Shown: positions 1 through 7,040 of the stretch, piece by piece
Layout: each line of letters begins with the position of its first letter
Position numbering within the stretch: position 1 is the stretch's first letter
Assembly (NCBI GenBank): GCA_937900425.1
Contig: CALCDT010000111.1
Span: 1 to 8,163 of the forward strand
Length of the DNA stretch: 8,163 nucleotides
Source: an uncultured Alphaproteobacteria bacterium
GTDB taxonomy: Bacteria; Pseudomonadota; Alphaproteobacteria; Rhizobiales; Pleomorphomonadaceae
Reading direction: 5' to 3'
Program-made: the position numbers and the translations under genes
The notes under the pieces: generated by a model
Databases searched by the model: none
Told to the model about the DNA's origin: nothing
Seen by the model: the letters and a program-made list of their open reading frames with translations, nothing else

Positions 1-229
1 CGGCAGCTTCGGCGTGGTCGGCGAGCGCGGCCCCGAGCCGGTGATCGGCACGAGCCGCGGGGCGATGGTGCTGCCGAACTCGGCCATGCGCGAAGGCGAC
101 TTCGGCCGCGGAGGGGTGACGATTCAGTTCCTCGGGCCGGTGAGCAACCCCGAGCAGGTGCGCCGATCGGCGGCGCAGGCCGGCGCCGCGCTCTCGCGGA
201 TGGTCGGCGAAGGGCAGCGGGGTATCTGA
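1..229 (+). CDS. Phage tail tape measure protein, C-terminal end (partial)
   Basis: This is the last ~75 codons of a gene that begins before the window; the frame reads from base 2 and ends at TGA 227-229. The peptide opens with GSFGVVGERGPEPVIG and then has a V-L-P-N segment. The G-E-x-GPE-x-V pattern followed by a hydrophobic VxPN is typical of the C-terminal tail of siphophage tape measure proteins. The last ~40 residues (GGVTIQFLGPV onward, then an Arg/Ala-rich helix ending in GQRGI) resemble the end of the alphaproteobacterial prophage/GTA tape measure. Family role: it sets tail length inside the tube and enters the cell during ejection. Its place directly before a DUF2460 gene, with a 3-base gap, is the standard order and supports the call. 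Only the end is visible, so coiled coils or a lysozyme domain cannot be assessed. Confidence 0.75.
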   Translation, partial: GSFGVVGERGPEPVIGTSRGAMVLPNSAMREGDFGRGGVTIQFLGPVSNPEQVRRSAAQAGAALSRMVGEGQRGI

Positions 230-232
230 GCG

Positions 233-856
233 ATGTTCGACGACGTTCTCTTCCCGCTGGAGATCTCGCGCAGGAGCGTGGCCGGCCCCGAGTTCTCGAC
301 CGAGGTGACCGAGACGGGCGGCGGCTTCGAGCGCCGCAACCAGAACTGGGAAGGCGGCCGGCTGCGCGTCAACGTCGCGCCGGGCGTGCGGATGCGCGAA
401 GACTACGAGCTGCTGCTCGCGTTCTTCCGCTGCCGCGCCGGCCGCGCGCGCGGCTTCCGCTTTCGCGACTGGACCGACGACCGCTCGTGTGACCTCGCCG
501 CGGCGCCCACGGCCAACGACCAGGTGCTGGGCGTCGGCAACGGCGCCGAGCAGTTCTTCCAGCTCCGCAAGGCCTACACTTCGGGCGGCGTGACGCAGTG
601 GCGCAAGGTCACGCGGCCGGTCGACGGGACCGTGAAGGTGGCGCTCGGCGGGATCGAGCAGCTGGCCGGGTGGACGGTCGACCTCGACACCGGCCTTGTC
701 ACCTTCGACGTTCCGCCCGAGGCGGACGTGGCGGTGTCGGCCGGCTTCCGCTTCGACGTGCCGGTGCGCTTCGCCATCGACCGGCTCGAGCCCGTGTGGA
801 TGTTCCCCGACGCCTACACCGCGCCCGAGCTGCCGATCGTGGAGATCCGCGAGTGA
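233..856 (+). CDS. DUF2460 distal tail protein (GTA gp12-like)
   Basis: The product is 207 residues, the usual length for DUF2460 (TIGR02217). Family marks are the start MFDDVLFPLEISRRSVAGP, the FSTEVTETGGGFERRN block near residues 22-37, the central RARGFRFRDWTDD segment near residues 70-82, and a C-terminus with FDVPVRFAIDRLEP and ELPIVEIRE. In the R. capsulatus GTA the corresponding protein forms the distal tail ring joining the tube to the hub. The ATG at 233 lies 3 bases after the tape measure stop, with only a weak G-rich Shine-Dalgarno (around 219-223). The stop TGA 854-856 overlaps the GTG of the next gene, suggesting coupled translation. Family assignment is strong; the exact ring role is inferred from the GTA homologue. 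Confidence 0.88.
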   Translation: MFDDVLFPLEISRRSVAGPEFSTEVTETGGGFERRNQNWEGGRLRVNVAPGVRMREDYELLLAFFRCRAGRARGFRFRDWTDDRSCDLAAAPTANDQVLGVGNGAEQFFQLRKAYTSGGVTQWRKVTRPVDGTVKVALGGIEQLAGWTVDLDTGLVTFDVPPEADVAVSAGFRFDVPVRFAIDRLEPVWMFPDAYTAPELPIVEIRE

Positions 857-3450
857 GCCGCTTCGTCACCTATCCGAAGCGCGCCGACGCCGACGCGACG
901 ATCCGGCGATTCGAGCCGGCCTGGTGGACGGTCGACTTCCCGATCACGATGATGGCCACCGTCGTCACGACCGGGCCGAACGCGCTGCGGGTGAAGGCGG
1001 TATTTCGCTTCGACGGCGACCTCGGTGGCCTGATCTGGCACACCGAGGACACGAAGGACGCGGGCACTTTCGCCTACCCGCGGCGGAAGGACTATCGCGG
1101 GGTGACGCTGGCCTTCGACTGGGCCTCCAGCGGCATCCGCACGCCCGACCTGTTCAACGGCGCGGCGCTGGTGATCGAGACCTTCGACGCGCCGGACGCG
1201 TCCGACCTGACCACCTCGTCGGGCGGCGGCCCGATCGAGGGCATCTACTACGTCAACCTGTGGGAGCACGCGACCGGCGGCACGCCCGACGCCTTCCATT
1301 GCGTGATCCCCTTCGACACCGTCGAGGCGCGGGCGCACGGCACCGGCGAGCTGGTGATCGCCCCGGTGACCAACATCCGGCGCATCTACTTCAGCCTGGC
1401 GCCGGCCGGCTACGTCGAGGGCGGCACGACGCAGATCGGCGAAACCGCGGCGCAGTTGGACCTGACGAACATCGCGGTCACCGGCGCCAACGCGATGCTG
1501 CCGATCCGCACCGACCCGCTGCCGGCGCACGCGCTGCGGATGACGGACGGCTTCGACAATGCCTATCCGTTCACGCCCGAGCGCCTGGTCGAGCAGGTCC
1601 ATCGGCTCGGCTATCGCGAAATCTACGTGCTCTACATGGGCATCAGCAAGTTCCACTCGCTGAGCTGGGATGCGGGCGAGGCGCGCTATGTCGTCGACCC
1701 GGCCGAGCCGGCGCTCAACGCGCCGACCGTGCAGTTCCTGACCGACTTCTTCGACCGGCTGCACGACAAGGGCTTCAAGATCGTCGTCTCGGTCAGTTTC
1801 GAGATCCTCGGCATGTACATGCCGACCACCTGGAACCAGCGCGACTATGCCGGCAACCTCGCGCGTACCGGTTGGGAGCCGCCCTCGGGCCTGATCCGGC
1901 CGACCAGCACCGAGGGGCTCGAATACCTGCGCGACGTGTTCCTCGCGGCGCTGGCGCTGCTGCCGGCCGGTGCGGAGGTGCATTTCCAGATCGGCGAGCC
2001 GTGGTGGTGGGACGGCAGCTTCGGCAACCAGGCGCCCTACATCTACGACTTCGACACCCTGACGCTCTACAACACCGAGACTGGGCTGTTCGCGGCGGAG
2101 CCGCATCTGGAGACGATCTTCGGCCAGCCGGACCCGGCGCACCTGCCCTACCTCGAATGGTGCCGCGGCAAGCTGGGCGAAGCGACCGCCTTTCTGCGCG
2201 ACGAGGTGCTGGCCGTCCATGCGACCGCGACCAGCTACCTGCTGGTGTTCACGCCGCAGATCGTCCGCAGCGACGCGCCGATGCTGCGGACGCTCAATTT
2301 CCCGCAGGCCGACTGGTCGGCGCCGGCTTTCGACGTGCTCCAGATCGAGGACTACGACTGGGTGATCGAGCAGCGGTACGACGACCTGCCGAAGACCTGG
2401 GCGCTGGCGACCAGGGTGCTCGGCTACGAGCTCGCCGCGATTCACTACTTCGCCGGCTTCAACCTGCTGCCCGGCACCGCGTGGATCTGGCGCGAGACCG
2501 ACAAGGCGATCAAGGCCGGCTTCGACCGCGAGCCGGCCGAGGTCTTCGTCTGGAGCCGCGAGCAGGTGATGCGCGACGGCTGGCTCTTCGATCGGCAGCA
2601 GTGGAAGGTCTATCCCGCGGGCACGCGCCTGGCGACCTGCTGGAGGATCGAGCGAACGGACGGCGTGATCGAGGGCTACACCACGTTCGATCGCGCCCTG
2701 GTGGTCGACGGCGTCACCTACGAGCCTGCCAACGGCTTCTCCGCGTCGCAGCTCTCGGCCGACGTGGAGATGTCGGTCGCCGACGTGGAAGTGCTCGGCG
2801 CGATCGACGCGGACGGCATCTCGGCCGACAACCTCCTGGCCGGCGTCTACGACGACGCCGAGGTCGAGATGTTCGTGATCGACTGGTCGGACCTGACCAT
2901 CCCCAAGACGATCGTGCGGCGCGGGTGGACCGGCACGGTCAGCCAGGCCGGGCCGACCTTCACCGCCGAGCTGCGCGGGCTCGCCCAGCGCATCCAGCAG
3001 CCGGTGATCGACAGCTACTCGCCCGAGTGCCGGGTCGATCTCTTCTCGCCGCAGTGCGGCGTCAACCGGGCGGCGTTCGCGGTCAATGCCGAGGTGACCG
3101 CACTGACGGACGGCTCGCTCGGCGCCACCTCGGACAACCGCGTGTTCTTCGCCGACGACCTGGACCAGGCGGACGAGTGGTTCGATTACGGCGAGCTGTG
3201 GTGGACCAGCGGCGCCAACGCCGGCCGGAAGACCGAGGTGCGCGCCTACGAGCAGAACGGCGGCCGGATCGAGCTGTGGGAGCCGGCGACCCTGCCGATC
3301 GCGGTCGGCGACGAGTTCACCATTCACGCGGGCTGCGACAAGCAATGCGCCACCTGCCACCTGAAGTTCGACAATATCGTCAATTTCCGCGGCGAGCCGC
3401 ACGTGCCGGGCAATGACGCGATGCTGGCCTACCCGGAGCCGCGGGCATGA
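853..3450 (+). CDS. Glycosidase-like TIM barrel fused to DUF2163 tail hub protein
   Basis: The product is 865 residues. GTG 853 is chosen because it overlaps the preceding stop (GTGA) and has GGAG at 841-844, 8 bases upstream. Residues ~1-216 look like a beta-sandwich. Residues ~225-560 look like a TIM barrel, with strands such as REIYVLYMG (255-263), KIVVSVSFEI (309-318), VHFQIGEPWWW (376-386, E382) and FDVLQIEDYDWV (493-504, E499). Residues ~590-865 match DUF2163 (TIGR02218, GTA gp13-like hub): ATCWRIERTDGVIEGYTTFD, AELRGLAQRIQQPV, LWWTSGANAGRKTEV and CATCHLKFDNIVNFRG. Cysteines at 726, 735, 828, 832 and 835 fit the iron-sulfur site known in lambda gpL-type hub proteins. DUF2163 proteins are usually only ~280-300 residues, so the N-terminal 590 residues are an added module. 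It might alternatively relate to the TIM barrel of non-contractile tail sheath proteins. The DUF2163 call is strong; catalytic activity of the barrel is inference. Confidence 0.85.
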   Translation: MSRFVTYPKRADADATIRRFEPAWWTVDFPITMMATVVTTGPNALRVKAVFRFDGDLGGLIWHTEDTKDAGTFAYPRRKDYRGVTLAFDWASSGIRTPDLFNGAALVIETFDAPDASDLTTSSGGGPIEGIYYVNLWEHATGGTPDAFHCVIPFDTVEARAHGTGELVIAPVTNIRRIYFSLAPAGYVEGGTTQIGETAAQLDLTNIAVTGANAMLPIRTDPLPAHALRMTDGFDNAYPFTPERLVEQVHRLGYREIYVLYMGISKFHSLSWDAGEARYVVDPAEPALNAPTVQFLTDFFDRLHDKGFKIVVSVSFEILGMYMPTTWNQRDYAGNLARTGWEPPSGLIRPTSTEGLEYLRDVFLAALALLPAGAEVHFQIGEPWWWDGSFGNQAPYIYDFDTLTLYNTETGLFAAEPHLETIFGQPDPAHLPYLEWCRGKLGEATAFLRDEVLAVHATATSYLLVFTPQIVRSDAPMLRTLNFPQADWSAPAFDVLQIEDYDWVIEQRYDDLPKTWALATRVLGYELAAIHYFAGFNLLPGTAWIWRETDKAIKAGFDREPAEVFVWSREQVMRDGWLFDRQQWKVYPAGTRLATCWRIERTDGVIEGYTTFDRALVVDGVTYEPANGFSASQLSADVEMSVADVEVLGAIDADGISADNLLAGVYDDAEVEMFVIDWSDLTIPKTIVRRGWTGTVSQAGPTFTAELRGLAQRIQQPVIDSYSPECRVDLFSPQCGVNRAAFAVNAEVTALTDGSLGATSDNRVFFADDLDQADEWFDYGELWWTSGANAGRKTEVRAYEQNGGRIELWEPATLPIAVGDEFTIHAGCDKQCATCHLKFDNIVNFRGEPHVPGNDAMLAYPEPRA

Positions 3451-3860
3451 CGATCAAGCGCACCGCGATCGTGCTGCAGGCGCGGACCTGGCTGGGCACG
3501 CCGTTCCATCACCAGGGCCGGCTCAAGGGCGTCGGTGTCGATTGTGCCGGCGTGGTCCTGGGCGTGGCGGCCGAGCTGGGCATCGCCGCGCTCGATCGTC
3601 GCGGCTACGGGCGCCGTCCGGACAGCGAGGAGCTGCGCCGGCTCTGCGAGGAGCAGATGCGGCCGGTGGCCCTCGCCGACGCGCAGCCCGGCGACGTGCT
3701 TCTGTTCGAGATCGAGGGCCAGCCGCAGCATCTCGGCTTCGACACCGACATCGGCCTGCTCCATGCCTACGCGCCCGCGCGCCGCGTCGTCGAGCACGTG
3801 CTGAGCGAGGACTGGGAGCGGCGCCTGGTCGCGGCCTTCGCGCTGCCGGGGGTTGTCTGA
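3447..3860 (+). CDS. Phage NlpC/P60 family cell-wall peptidase (GTA gp14-like)
   Basis: The product is 137 residues, close to the usual size of TIGR02219 phage NlpC-type proteins. The N-terminus has RTWLGTPFHHQGRLKGVGVDCAGVV, with the presumed catalytic Cys33 in DCAGVV. His95 (PQHLGF) and His106 (GLLHAYA) are the likely other members of the papain-like triad. The conserved QPGDVLLFEI strand lies at about residues 80-89. The family cleaves peptidoglycan stem peptides; in tail tips it opens the wall during DNA delivery. There is no signal peptide, as expected for a virion-carried enzyme. ATG 3447 overlaps the previous stop as ATGA, with GGAG at 3435-3438 spaced 8 bases. The stop shares one base with the next ATG (TGATG). 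All three catalytic residues are present, so it should be active. Confidence 0.88.
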   Translation: MTIKRTAIVLQARTWLGTPFHHQGRLKGVGVDCAGVVLGVAAELGIAALDRRGYGRRPDSEELRRLCEEQMRPVALADAQPGDVLLFEIEGQPQHLGFDTDIGLLHAYAPARRVVEHVLSEDWERRLVAAFALPGVV

Positions 3861-6112
3861 TGGCCTCGATCGTTCTCACCGCGGTCGGCAACTACCTGGG
3901 CGGCCCGATCGGCGCCGCGATCGGCAGCTTCATCGGCTCGCAGATCGACCAGGCGATCTTCGGCCCGACCATGAAGAGCGAAGGCCCGCGGCTCTCCGAC
4001 CTCAGCGTCCAGGCCTCGACTTACGGCCAGCCGATCCCGCGCATCTTCGGCCCCGAGAACCGGCTGAGTGGCAACATGATCTGGTCGACCGGGCTGATCG
4101 AGACGAAGAGCACGACGAAGCAGGGCGGCAAGGGCGGCGGGCCGAAGACCGAGACGACGAGCTACACCTACCACGTCGACTGCGCGTTCGCGCTGTGCCG
4201 AGGGCCGATCGCGGGCGTTAAGCGCATCTGGGCGGACGGGAAGCTGTTCCGCGACGCGGCCGGGGTGCAGAAGCACGCCGACGCTCTGCGCATCTATCTC
4301 GGCACCGAGACGCAAAACCCGGACCCCGCCATCCAGGCGACCGAGGGCGCCGCCAACACGCCGGCCCATCGGGGGCTCGCCTATGTGGTCTTCGAGGGCC
4401 TGCAGCTGGGCGACTTCGGCAACCGCATCCCCAACTTCACCTTCGAGGTCGAGGCGCATCAGTCGGCGACCGTGGCCACCGTGATCGAGGAGCTGTGCGA
4501 CGCGGCCGGCGTGCCGTTCCTCGACGGCGCGCGGGCCGATTACCTGGACCTGCGCGGTTACACCATCGCCCGGCCTTCGACCGTCCGCCAGCTGCTGGAG
4601 CCGCTGCGCGCCGCGTACTTCTTCGACATGAGCGAGATCGAGGGCGAGCTGCAGTTCTTCCCGGTCGACTCGCACCCGATCGCGCGCATTCCCGACGACG
4701 ACCTGGGCGCGCATCCCTACGGCACCGATCGGCCCGCGCCCTACGAGTTCAAGCGCTCGGCCGACGCCGAGCTGCCCCGGCAGGTCGTCGTGCAGCACAT
4801 GGACCCGGCGCGCGACTACCAGGTCAACAGCCAGCGGGCGCGGCGGTCGACCCTCGCGTCGGACGCGGACGTGTCGATCGACGTGCCGGTGGTGCTGACC
4901 GGAGACGAAGGCAAGGCTACGGCGGAGAAGCTGCTCTCGATGGCCTGGCTGCGCCGGAACAAGGTGACCACGCAGCTGCCGGTCGAATACCTGCACTGCG
5001 AGCCGGGTCAGAAGATCGTCGTCGCCGCGCGCGACGGGAAGGACCGGACCTTGCGCATCCGCCGCAAGGAGACGCGGCTGTTCGGCCTGGTCGTCGTCGA
5101 GTGCGAGACGGACGGCGCGACCGTGCTCTCGAAGACCGCGTCGGCCGCCCCGGCGCCGGTGCCGGAGCAGGAGATCAAGCTGCCGGGGGCGACGGTGGCG
5201 CACCTGATGGACTTGCCGATCCTGCGGGACGCGGACGATGGCTGGGGCTTCTATCTGGCCGCGAGCGGCGCTTCGGCCGGCTGGCGCGGCGCGGTGCTCT
5301 ATCGCTCGCTCGATGCGGGGGTGAACTACGAGACCTTCGCCGACATCCTGACCGGCGCGATCGTCGGCGAGACCGGGGATGCGCTCGGCGAGGCGCCGCC
5401 GCACTACTGGGACCATGCGAGCAGCGTGACGGTGACCCTGCTGGCGCCCGGCGACACGCTGGAAAGCGTGAGCGAGGCTGCGGTGCTCAACGGGGCCAAC
5501 GCCTGCGCGATCGGCGACGAGGTGCTGCAATTCCGGGACGCCGAGCTGGTCGCGCCGGGCACCTACGTGCTCACCGGCCTGCTGCGCGGCCGCAAGGGCA
5601 CCGAGGACAAGATCGCCGGCCACGCGCCTGGCGAGCGCTTCGTGCTGCTGTCGGGCGCGATCGGCATCTACCGGCCGGAGCAGGCCGCGGCCGAGCTGGG
5701 AATCGAGCGGCCCTACAAGGCGGTGTCGGTCGGGACGCAGCTGGTCGACGCCGCGGTGATCGACTTCGCCAACAACGGCCGCTGGGCGAAGCCCTACGCG
5801 GTCGCGCATGTGGCCGGCAGCCGCAACGGCGGCGGCGACCTGTCGATCTCCTGGAAGCGGCGGACGCGTTTCGAAGCGCCTTGGCTGGACGGCGCGGACG
5901 TGCCGCTGGGCGAGGAGAGCGAGGCCTACGAGATCGACGTGCTCGACGGCGTCGATGTCGTTCGCACGATCTCGGCCGGCCTGCCGAGCGCCACCTACAC
6001 CGCCGCCGAGCAGACCGCCGACTTCGGCGCGGCCCAGCCGGCGATCACCGTCCGTATCTATCAGCTCAGCGCCCGCGTCGGGCGCGGGCTTCCCAAGGAG
6101 ACCACCTTGTGA
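3860..6112 (+). CDS. Tail baseplate hub / tip attachment protein (megatron-like, short form)
   Basis: The product is 750 residues. Residues ~9-30 form a glycine-zipper hydrophobic segment (VGNYLGGPIGAAIGSFIG) typical of these hub N-termini, followed by YGQPIPRIFGPENRLSGNMI, the prophage/GTA gp15-like signature. Residues ~200-440 look like the Phage-tail_3 / tail-J hub region (TVIEELCDAAGVPF, RQLLEPLRAAYFFDM, GELQFFPVD). Residues ~650-745 look fibronectin-III-like, ending DFGAAQPAITVRIYQLSARV. The role is the central tip of the tail and part of host recognition or envelope penetration; the zipper may insert into membrane (inference). GTA gp15 is near 1,300 residues and carries an N-terminal GTA TIM domain; none is seen here, while the gene two upstream carries a TIM barrel. 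ATG 3860 overlaps the previous stop and has only a G-run (3848-3852) as ribosome binding site, so coupling probably matters. Confidence 0.85.
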   Translation: MASIVLTAVGNYLGGPIGAAIGSFIGSQIDQAIFGPTMKSEGPRLSDLSVQASTYGQPIPRIFGPENRLSGNMIWSTGLIETKSTTKQGGKGGGPKTETTSYTYHVDCAFALCRGPIAGVKRIWADGKLFRDAAGVQKHADALRIYLGTETQNPDPAIQATEGAANTPAHRGLAYVVFEGLQLGDFGNRIPNFTFEVEAHQSATVATVIEELCDAAGVPFLDGARADYLDLRGYTIARPSTVRQLLEPLRAAYFFDMSEIEGELQFFPVDSHPIARIPDDDLGAHPYGTDRPAPYEFKRSADAELPRQVVVQHMDPARDYQVNSQRARRSTLASDADVSIDVPVVLTGDEGKATAEKLLSMAWLRRNKVTTQLPVEYLHCEPGQKIVVAARDGKDRTLRIRRKETRLFGLVVVECETDGATVLSKTASAAPAPVPEQEIKLPGATVAHLMDLPILRDADDGWGFYLAASGASAGWRGAVLYRSLDAGVNYETFADILTGAIVGETGDALGEAPPHYWDHASSVTVTLLAPGDTLESVSEAAVLNGANACAIGDEVLQFRDAELVAPGTYVLTGLLRGRKGTEDKIAGHAPGERFVLLSGAIGIYRPEQAAAELGIERPYKAVSVGTQLVDAAVIDFANNGRWAKPYAVAHVAGSRNGGGDLSISWKRRTRFEAPWLDGADVPLGEESEAYEIDVLDGVDVVRTISAGLPSATYTAAEQTADFGAAQPAITVRIYQLSARVGRGLPKETTL

Positions 6113-6759
6113 GCAACACCCCGAACCTCGCCCTTCCGCTGCTCGAAACCTCGCAAGCGCAGAAGGAGGTCACGCACAACGAGGCGCTCGCGCTGCTCGA
6201 CGTGCTGGTCCAGGCGCGCGTGATCGACGCCGTCACGGCCGCTCCACCGGGTGCGCCGACGCAGGGGCAGGCGTGGATCGTCGGCCCGGCTGCCACCGAT
6301 GCATGGGCCGGGCACGACGGCGAGCTGGCCGTCTGGCTGGGCGGCCAGTGGGTGTTCCCCGAGCCGCAGGAAGGCTGGCGGGTCTACAACGAGGACGACG
6401 GTAGCTGGTGGTCCTTCGTCGGCGCCGCCTGGTCGGCCGACCTCGGCGCATGGCAGATCCCTGCGCTCAACCTCGACTGGATCGGCCTCGGCGGTGCCTG
6501 GCAAAACCCGCGCTATCGCAAGACGCGGGACGGGCTCGTGACGATCGAAGGCGCGATGCAGAACGGCGTCGCGGCCAACGACGGCGTGATCTTCACGCTG
6601 CTGGCCGGCTTCCGGCCCGAGGCCGACCTGATCTTCATCGGCTACAGCGCGGGCGGCGCCTATCGAATCAACGTGCAGGCAGACGGCGACGTGGAGGTGT
6701 CGGGCTCGAACATGCTCTTCAGCAGCTTCTCCGGCATCCAGTTCTACGCTGCCCCCTAA
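6109..6759 (+). CDS. DUF2793 protein with fibre-like C-terminal domain
   Basis: The product is 216 residues starting at GTG 6109, which overlaps the hub stop (GTGA). A strong AAGGAG at 6095-6100 is spaced 8 bases, so this start is well supported. Residues ~4-40 carry the DUF2793 signature (LALPLLETSQAQKEVTHNEA), followed by a short beta-rich region with WIVG, WAGHDGELAVWLGGQWVF and GWRVYNEDDGSWWSF. Residues ~132-216 (NPRYRKTRDGLVTIEGA, VIFTLLAGFRPEADLIF, YRINVQADGDVEV, SFSGIQF) resemble C-terminal domains of phage tail fibres and spikes. The protein is therefore probably a surface-exposed tail-tip or receptor-binding protein. Its function is unproven; DUF2793 itself has no established biochemical role that I know of. 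The stop codon TAA lies in the loop of a perfect GC hairpin. Confidence 0.8.
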   Translation: MSNTPNLALPLLETSQAQKEVTHNEALALLDVLVQARVIDAVTAAPPGAPTQGQAWIVGPAATDAWAGHDGELAVWLGGQWVFPEPQEGWRVYNEDDGSWWSFVGAAWSADLGAWQIPALNLDWIGLGGAWQNPRYRKTRDGLVTIEGAMQNGVAANDGVIFTLLAGFRPEADLIFIGYSAGGAYRINVQADGDVEVSGSNMLFSSFSGIQFYAAP

Positions 6760-6769
6760 CGGGGGCGGC
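6748..6769 (+). terminator. GC hairpin enclosing the DUF2793 stop codon
   Basis: GCCCCC (6751-6756) pairs perfectly with GGGGGC (6761-6766) around the loop TAAC. The stem extends by a T-G wobble and two more GC pairs (6748-6750 with 6767-6769). The stop TAA 6757-6759 is in the loop. It lies at the end of the tail operon, but no T-run follows, so it is not a classical intrinsic terminator. It may slow or partly terminate transcription, or protect the tail mRNA 3' end. Confidence 0.4.
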
Positions 6770-6770
6770 C

Positions 6771-6788
6771 GAGGCGCTGGCACGCCTC
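6771..6788 (+). repeat. Inverted repeat, 6-bp arms
   Basis: GAGGCG (6771-6776) and CGCCTC (6783-6788) are perfect complements around the 6-base loop CTGGCA. It sits two bases after the hairpin at the DUF2793 stop and is the second in a row of hairpins in the only long non-coding gap of the window. A weaker 4-bp hairpin (ACCG CGAG CGGT) follows at 6791-6802. Confidence 0.5.
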
Positions 6789-6816
6789 GAACCGCGAGCG
6801 GTAACTCGCACCTTCG

Positions 6817-6832
6817 GGCTGGCGCGCCAGCC
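6817..6832. repeat. 16-bp perfect palindrome in the com leader
   Basis: GGCTGGCGCGCCAGCC is its own reverse complement. As RNA it would form a 6-bp stem with a CGCG loop; as DNA it could be a dimeric protein-binding site. The arm AGCC (6829-6832) can instead pair with GGCT (6837-6840), so two structures compete. Position: about 50 bases before the com-like start. Confidence 0.5.
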
Positions 6833-6837
6833 TTCCG

Positions 6838-6864
6838 GCTCCCCCGGCCGTCAACGGCGGGAGC
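6838..6864 (+). promoter_or_regulatory. Bulged stem-loop immediately upstream of the com-like ribosome binding site
   Basis: GCTCCC (6838-6843) pairs with GGGAGC (6859-6864). After a 3-base bulge (CCG), GCCG (6847-6850) pairs with CGGC (6855-6858) around the tetraloop TCAA. That gives 10 base pairs, all perfect, ending 6 bases before the AGGTG Shine-Dalgarno (6871-6875). No T-run follows, so a terminator is unlikely. The placement suits a translational control element or protein-binding RNA hairpin; that role is inference. Confidence 0.45.
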
Positions 6865-6881
6865 GAACGTAGGTGTGAAGG

Positions 6882-7040
6882 ATGAAGGAGTCGATCCGCT
6901 GCGGCGCTTGTGCGGCGCTGCTGTTTAAGGCAGAACCAGGGGCGCTGGCCGGCCTCGTCGAGATTAAGTGCCGCCGCTGCCGCCAGATCAATCAGCTGAG
7001 GCCTTCGAGCCCTTCTCCGAGCGCCGATCGAGCTGCCTGA
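6882..7040 (+). CDS. com: Com-like zinc-finger translational regulator (phage Mu Com family)
   Basis: The product is 52 residues: MKESIRCGACAALLFKA at the start, then VEIKCRRCRQINQLRP. Paired CxxC motifs (C7/C10 and C30/C33) make a zinc ribbon. The SIRC-x-x-C-x-x-LLFKA and I-K/R-C-x-R-C pattern matches phage Mu Com, a ~62-residue RNA-binding protein that activates translation of the mom DNA-modification gene. An in-frame TGA at 6876-6878 rules out any longer N-terminus, so ATG 6882 is the start. AGGTG at 6871-6875 is the likely ribosome binding site. The C-terminus is Ser/Pro-rich and shorter than Mu Com. The next gene is a cytosine methyltransferase, not mom, beginning 13 bases after the stop. 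By analogy it should control that methyltransferase; this is inference, supported by a possible sequestering stem at the junction. Confidence 0.85.
   Translation: MKESIRCGACAALLFKAEPGALAGLVEIKCRRCRQINQLRPSSPSPSADRAA

Larger units (their letters stand above)
6760..6881 (+). other. Non-coding leader between tail operon and modification cassette
   Basis: These 122 bases hold no credible coding frame. They are almost fully tiled by inverted repeats (listed separately). I see no convincing -35/-10 promoter pair, no T-run and no tRNA. Transcription of com may therefore continue from the late tail operon, or start from a promoter needing an activator, as Mu mom does. The last bases carry AGGTG (6871-6875) at 6 bases from the com ATG. 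Confidence 0.6.

Noticed and set aside
2550..2640. An internal start that could make the DUF2163 domain as a separate protein
   Set aside because: An ATG at about 2568 exists in frame but has no convincing ribosome binding site, and the frame is continuous from GTG 853.
814..3402. A reading frame of 862 codons on the - strand opposite the TIM-barrel/DUF2163 gene
   Set aside because: Its translation is Arg/Val/Asp/Leu-rich with no family motifs. It is the expected open mirror of a gene with G/C third positions.
696..3416. A 906-codon + frame overlapping the DUF2163 fusion gene
   Set aside because: Arg/Gly/Ala-rich product without motifs, while the adjacent frame carries clear DUF2163 signatures.
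3767..5809. A reading frame of 680 codons on the - strand opposite the hub gene
   Set aside because: Low-complexity Arg/Ala/Val/Gln composition, no recognisable domain, and the + strand hub gene explains the sequence.
6748..6769. Hairpin as a classical rho-independent terminator
   Set aside because: The stem is strong but is followed by GC-rich sequence with no T-run; kept only as a tentative terminator or mRNA-end element.
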